Of a stretch of DNA of 5,159 nucleotides, positions 3,405-5,159 are shown piece after piece. Each line of letters opens with the position of its first letter. The first letter of the stretch is position 1. The notes under the pieces are model-generated. The model saw nothing but the letters and a program-made list of their open reading frames with translations. It made no database searches and was not told the DNA's origin. Origin of the DNA: Haloarculaceae archaeon (GTDB lineage Archaea; Halobacteriota; Halobacteria; Halobacteriales; Haloarculaceae); contig JAHENO010000236.1 in assembly GCA_018609945.1 (NCBI GenBank), forward strand, positions 1 to 5,159, written 5' to 3'. Both the position numbers and the translations under genes were made by a program.

Positions 3405-5159
3405 ATGAGCCACGAGCCACTGCCCACAGACCGGCCGGCGGTCGTGACCGTGGGGTTGCCCTACGCGAACGGCGATTTGCACGTCGGCCACCTCCGGGGC
3501 TACGTCAGCGGCGACCTGTACGCGCGTGCGCTCCGGCGGGTCGGCCAGCAGACCGCCTTCGTCTGCGGGTCGGACATGCACGGCACGCCAATCGCGGTCA
3601 ACGCCGCCGAGGCGGGCGTCGACCCCGAGGAGTTCGCCCTCCAGTATCACGAACAGTACGAGGAGACGTTCCCGCGGTTCAACGTCGAGTTCGACAACTA
3701 CGGCCACACCCACGACGAGACGAACACGGAACTCACCCGCGAGTTCGTCCGGACCTGGATCGACGAGGGCCACGTCTTCGAGAAGGAGATCCAGGTCGCC
3801 TACGACCCGGACGCCGACCAGTGGCTGCCCGACCGGATGGTCGAGGGAACCTGCCCTTACTGCGGGGAGTTCGCCCGCGGGGACGAGTGTGACGAGGGCT
3901 GTCAGCGCCACCTCGAACCCGGCGAGATCGAGGACCCCGTCAGCACGATCACCGGCAATCCGGCCGAGTACCGCGCCCGCGAGCACAAGTTCCTCCGGCT
4001 GTCGGACTTCCAGGCGTACCTCCAGGAGTTCATCGACCGCCTAGAGGGCACCGAGAACGCCCGCAACCAGCCCCGCGAGTGGATCGAGGGCGAATTACAG
4101 GACCTGTGTATCACCCGCGACATGGACTGGGGGATCGACTATCCGGGCGAGGGGGAGGAGGATCTCGTCTTGTACGTCTGGGTCGACGCGCCCATCGAGT
4201 ACGTTGCCTCGACGAAACAGTACAGCGAGCGGTCGGACTTCGACTGGGAGGCCGTCTGGAAGATCGACGGCGAAACCCGTCCCGACAGCGAGTGGGACGA
4301 CGAGTGGACGGAGACGGGCGAAATCGTCCACGTCATCGGCCGGGACATCATCCAGCACCACACCGTCTTCTGGCCGGCCATGCTCCGGGGGGCCGGGTAC
4401 AACGAACCCCGGGCGGTGCTGGCGACGGGGTTCGTCGGCATCGACGGCAAGGCCCTCTCGACATCGCGAAACCGCGCGGTCTGGGCCGAGGAGTACCTCG
4501 AGACCGGCTTCCATCCCGACCTGTTCCGGTACTACATCACCACCGGCTCGGGGCTGGAGAACGACGTCGACTTCTCGTGGGACCGCTTCGCCCAGCGGGT
4601 CAACGGCGAACTCGTCGGCACGCTGGGGAACTTCTGTTACCGTGCGCTGCTGTTTGCCAGCCGCAACTACGGCGGGACGCCGGACGCGACGGTCAGCGAG
4701 GAGATCCGCGACGAGATCGAGGGGGCCGTCGAATCCTTCGAGGGTGCGGTCGCGGACTACGCCGTCAGGGACCTGGGCGACGCCGCGATCGAACTGGCGG
4801 CCGTCGGCAACGAGTACATCCAGCGCAACGAGCCCTGGAATCTCCTCGACGACGACCCCGACCGGGCGGCGCAGGTCATCCGCGACTGCGTCCAGGTGAC
4901 GAAGGCCTGCGCGGTGCTGATGCAGCCGGTCATGCCCGAGACCGCCGAGCGGTTGTGGAGCCAGCTCGGCGAGACGGGGTCGGTCGCCGACGCCCAACTC
5001 GGGGACGCCCTCGAGGCACCCCCGGGATCGTTCGAGGAACCCGACGAGCTGTTCTCACAGATCGAGGACGAGCGCGTCGAGGCACTGACCGAGACGCTGC
5101 GCGAGCGCGTCGCCGCCGCCGGCGAGGACGAGGACGAGGAAGACGGCGCCGAGGACGCC
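3405..5159 (+). CDS. metG: Methionyl-tRNA synthetase, archaeal type (3' end cut by window)
   Basis: This class I synthetase charges tRNA-Met with methionine using ATP, in the cytoplasm. The 585 visible residues run in order: Rossmann start with the HIGH-type motif H26-V-G-H29 after LPYANGDL; SDMHGTP; a zinc knuckle with C150, C153, C162 and C166 (spacing x2, x8, x3); W226-IEGELQDLCITRDMDWG; W259-VDAPIEY; H309-VIGRDIIQHH; the KMSKS-equivalent loop GKALSTSRN (K349 to R355); then the helical anticodon-binding domain with L407-GNF and the conserved N469-EYIQRNEPW478. The region around 278-305 is an acidic insertion, and residues 573-585 are an acidic linker (9 of 13 residues D or E). Haloarchaeal homologues are nearly 700 residues, so roughly 100 residues, probably a C-terminal tRNA-binding domain, are missing only because the window stops. 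ATG 3405 is preferred over the in-frame ATG 3387, which would add MPVSTG but lies inside the promoter hairpin and too near the TTTT box. Confidence 0.97.
   Translation, partial: MSHEPLPTDRPAVVTVGLPYANGDLHVGHLRGYVSGDLYARALRRVGQQTAFVCGSDMHGTPIAVNAAEAGVDPEEFALQYHEQYEETFPRFNVEFDNYGHTHDETNTELTREFVRTWIDEGHVFEKEIQVAYDPDADQWLPDRMVEGTCPYCGEFARGDECDEGCQRHLEPGEIEDPVSTITGNPAEYRAREHKFLRLSDFQAYLQEFIDRLEGTENARNQPREWIEGELQDLCITRDMDWGIDYPGEGEEDLVLYVWVDAPIEYVASTKQYSERSDFDWEAVWKIDGETRPDSEWDDEWTETGEIVHVIGRDIIQHHTVFWPAMLRGAGYNEPRAVLATGFVGIDGKALSTSRNRAVWAEEYLETGFHPDLFRYYITTGSGLENDVDFSWDRFAQRVNGELVGTLGNFCYRALLFASRNYGGTPDATVSEEIRDEIEGAVESFEGAVADYAVRDLGDAAIELAAVGNEYIQRNEPWNLLDDDPDRAAQVIRDCVQVTKACAVLMQPVMPETAERLWSQLGETGSVADAQLGDALEAPPGSFEEPDELFSQIEDERVEALTETLRERVAAAGEDEDEEDGAEDA

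Noticed and set aside
2526..3986. 486-codon open frame on the - strand spanning the end of the DUF5305-type gene and the start of metG
   Set aside because: It is antisense to two well-supported genes, shows no recognisable domain, and such long antisense frames are expected opposite GC-rich, Asp/Glu-rich haloarchaeal genes.
4095..4997. 300-codon open frame on the - strand inside metG
   Set aside because: It lies wholly antisense to conserved synthetase motifs and has no domain of its own; a shadow of codon bias.

Overview
The window looks like chromosomal DNA of a halophilic archaeon (class Halobacteria). The evidence is a GC-rich sequence, Asp/Glu-rich proteins, an archaeal-type methionyl-tRNA synthetase with a very acidic insertion and linker, a signal peptidase with the archaeal Ser/His/Asp active site instead of Ser/Lys, and start codons that mostly lack a good Shine-Dalgarno and sit close behind T-rich TATA-like elements. 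No genus can be named from the sequence. All genes are on the + strand.

Layout: (1) 1-455, the tail of a small antitoxin-like gene joined by an ATGA overlap to a complete VapC-type PIN-domain toxin. (2) 456-798, a 343-base spacer with no convincing gene but with two neighbouring palindromes, a T6 tract and a hairpin that runs up to the next start codon. (3) 799-1956, an S26B signal peptidase with four predicted membrane segments and an extra C-terminal outside domain. (4) 1957-2042, an 86-base spacer packed with an inverted repeat, a TATA-like box and a perfect 12-bp palindrome. (5) 2043-3302, a two-TM membrane protein of the haloarchaeal DUF5305 type. (6) 3303-3404, a spacer with a palindrome and a hairpin whose T4 loop doubles as the likely TATA box. 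(7) 3405 to the end, methionyl-tRNA synthetase, cut off by the window edge after 585 residues.

How it fits together: vapBC is a self-contained toxin-antitoxin unit, slightly lower in GC than the synthetase (60% against 68% in two hand-counted 120-base samples), so it may be an acquired passenger. The synthetase is housekeeping. The least understood part is the middle pair. A signal peptidase carrying its own extra ectodomain is followed by a membrane protein with a five-sequon, probably glycosylated ectodomain and a conserved-looking cytoplasmic domain. This pair may be a surface-protein processing or assembly module with a substrate not present here. That is inference from architecture and adjacency. 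It is the best candidate in this window for an undescribed system, and the structured spacer between the two genes is the most interesting non-coding piece.
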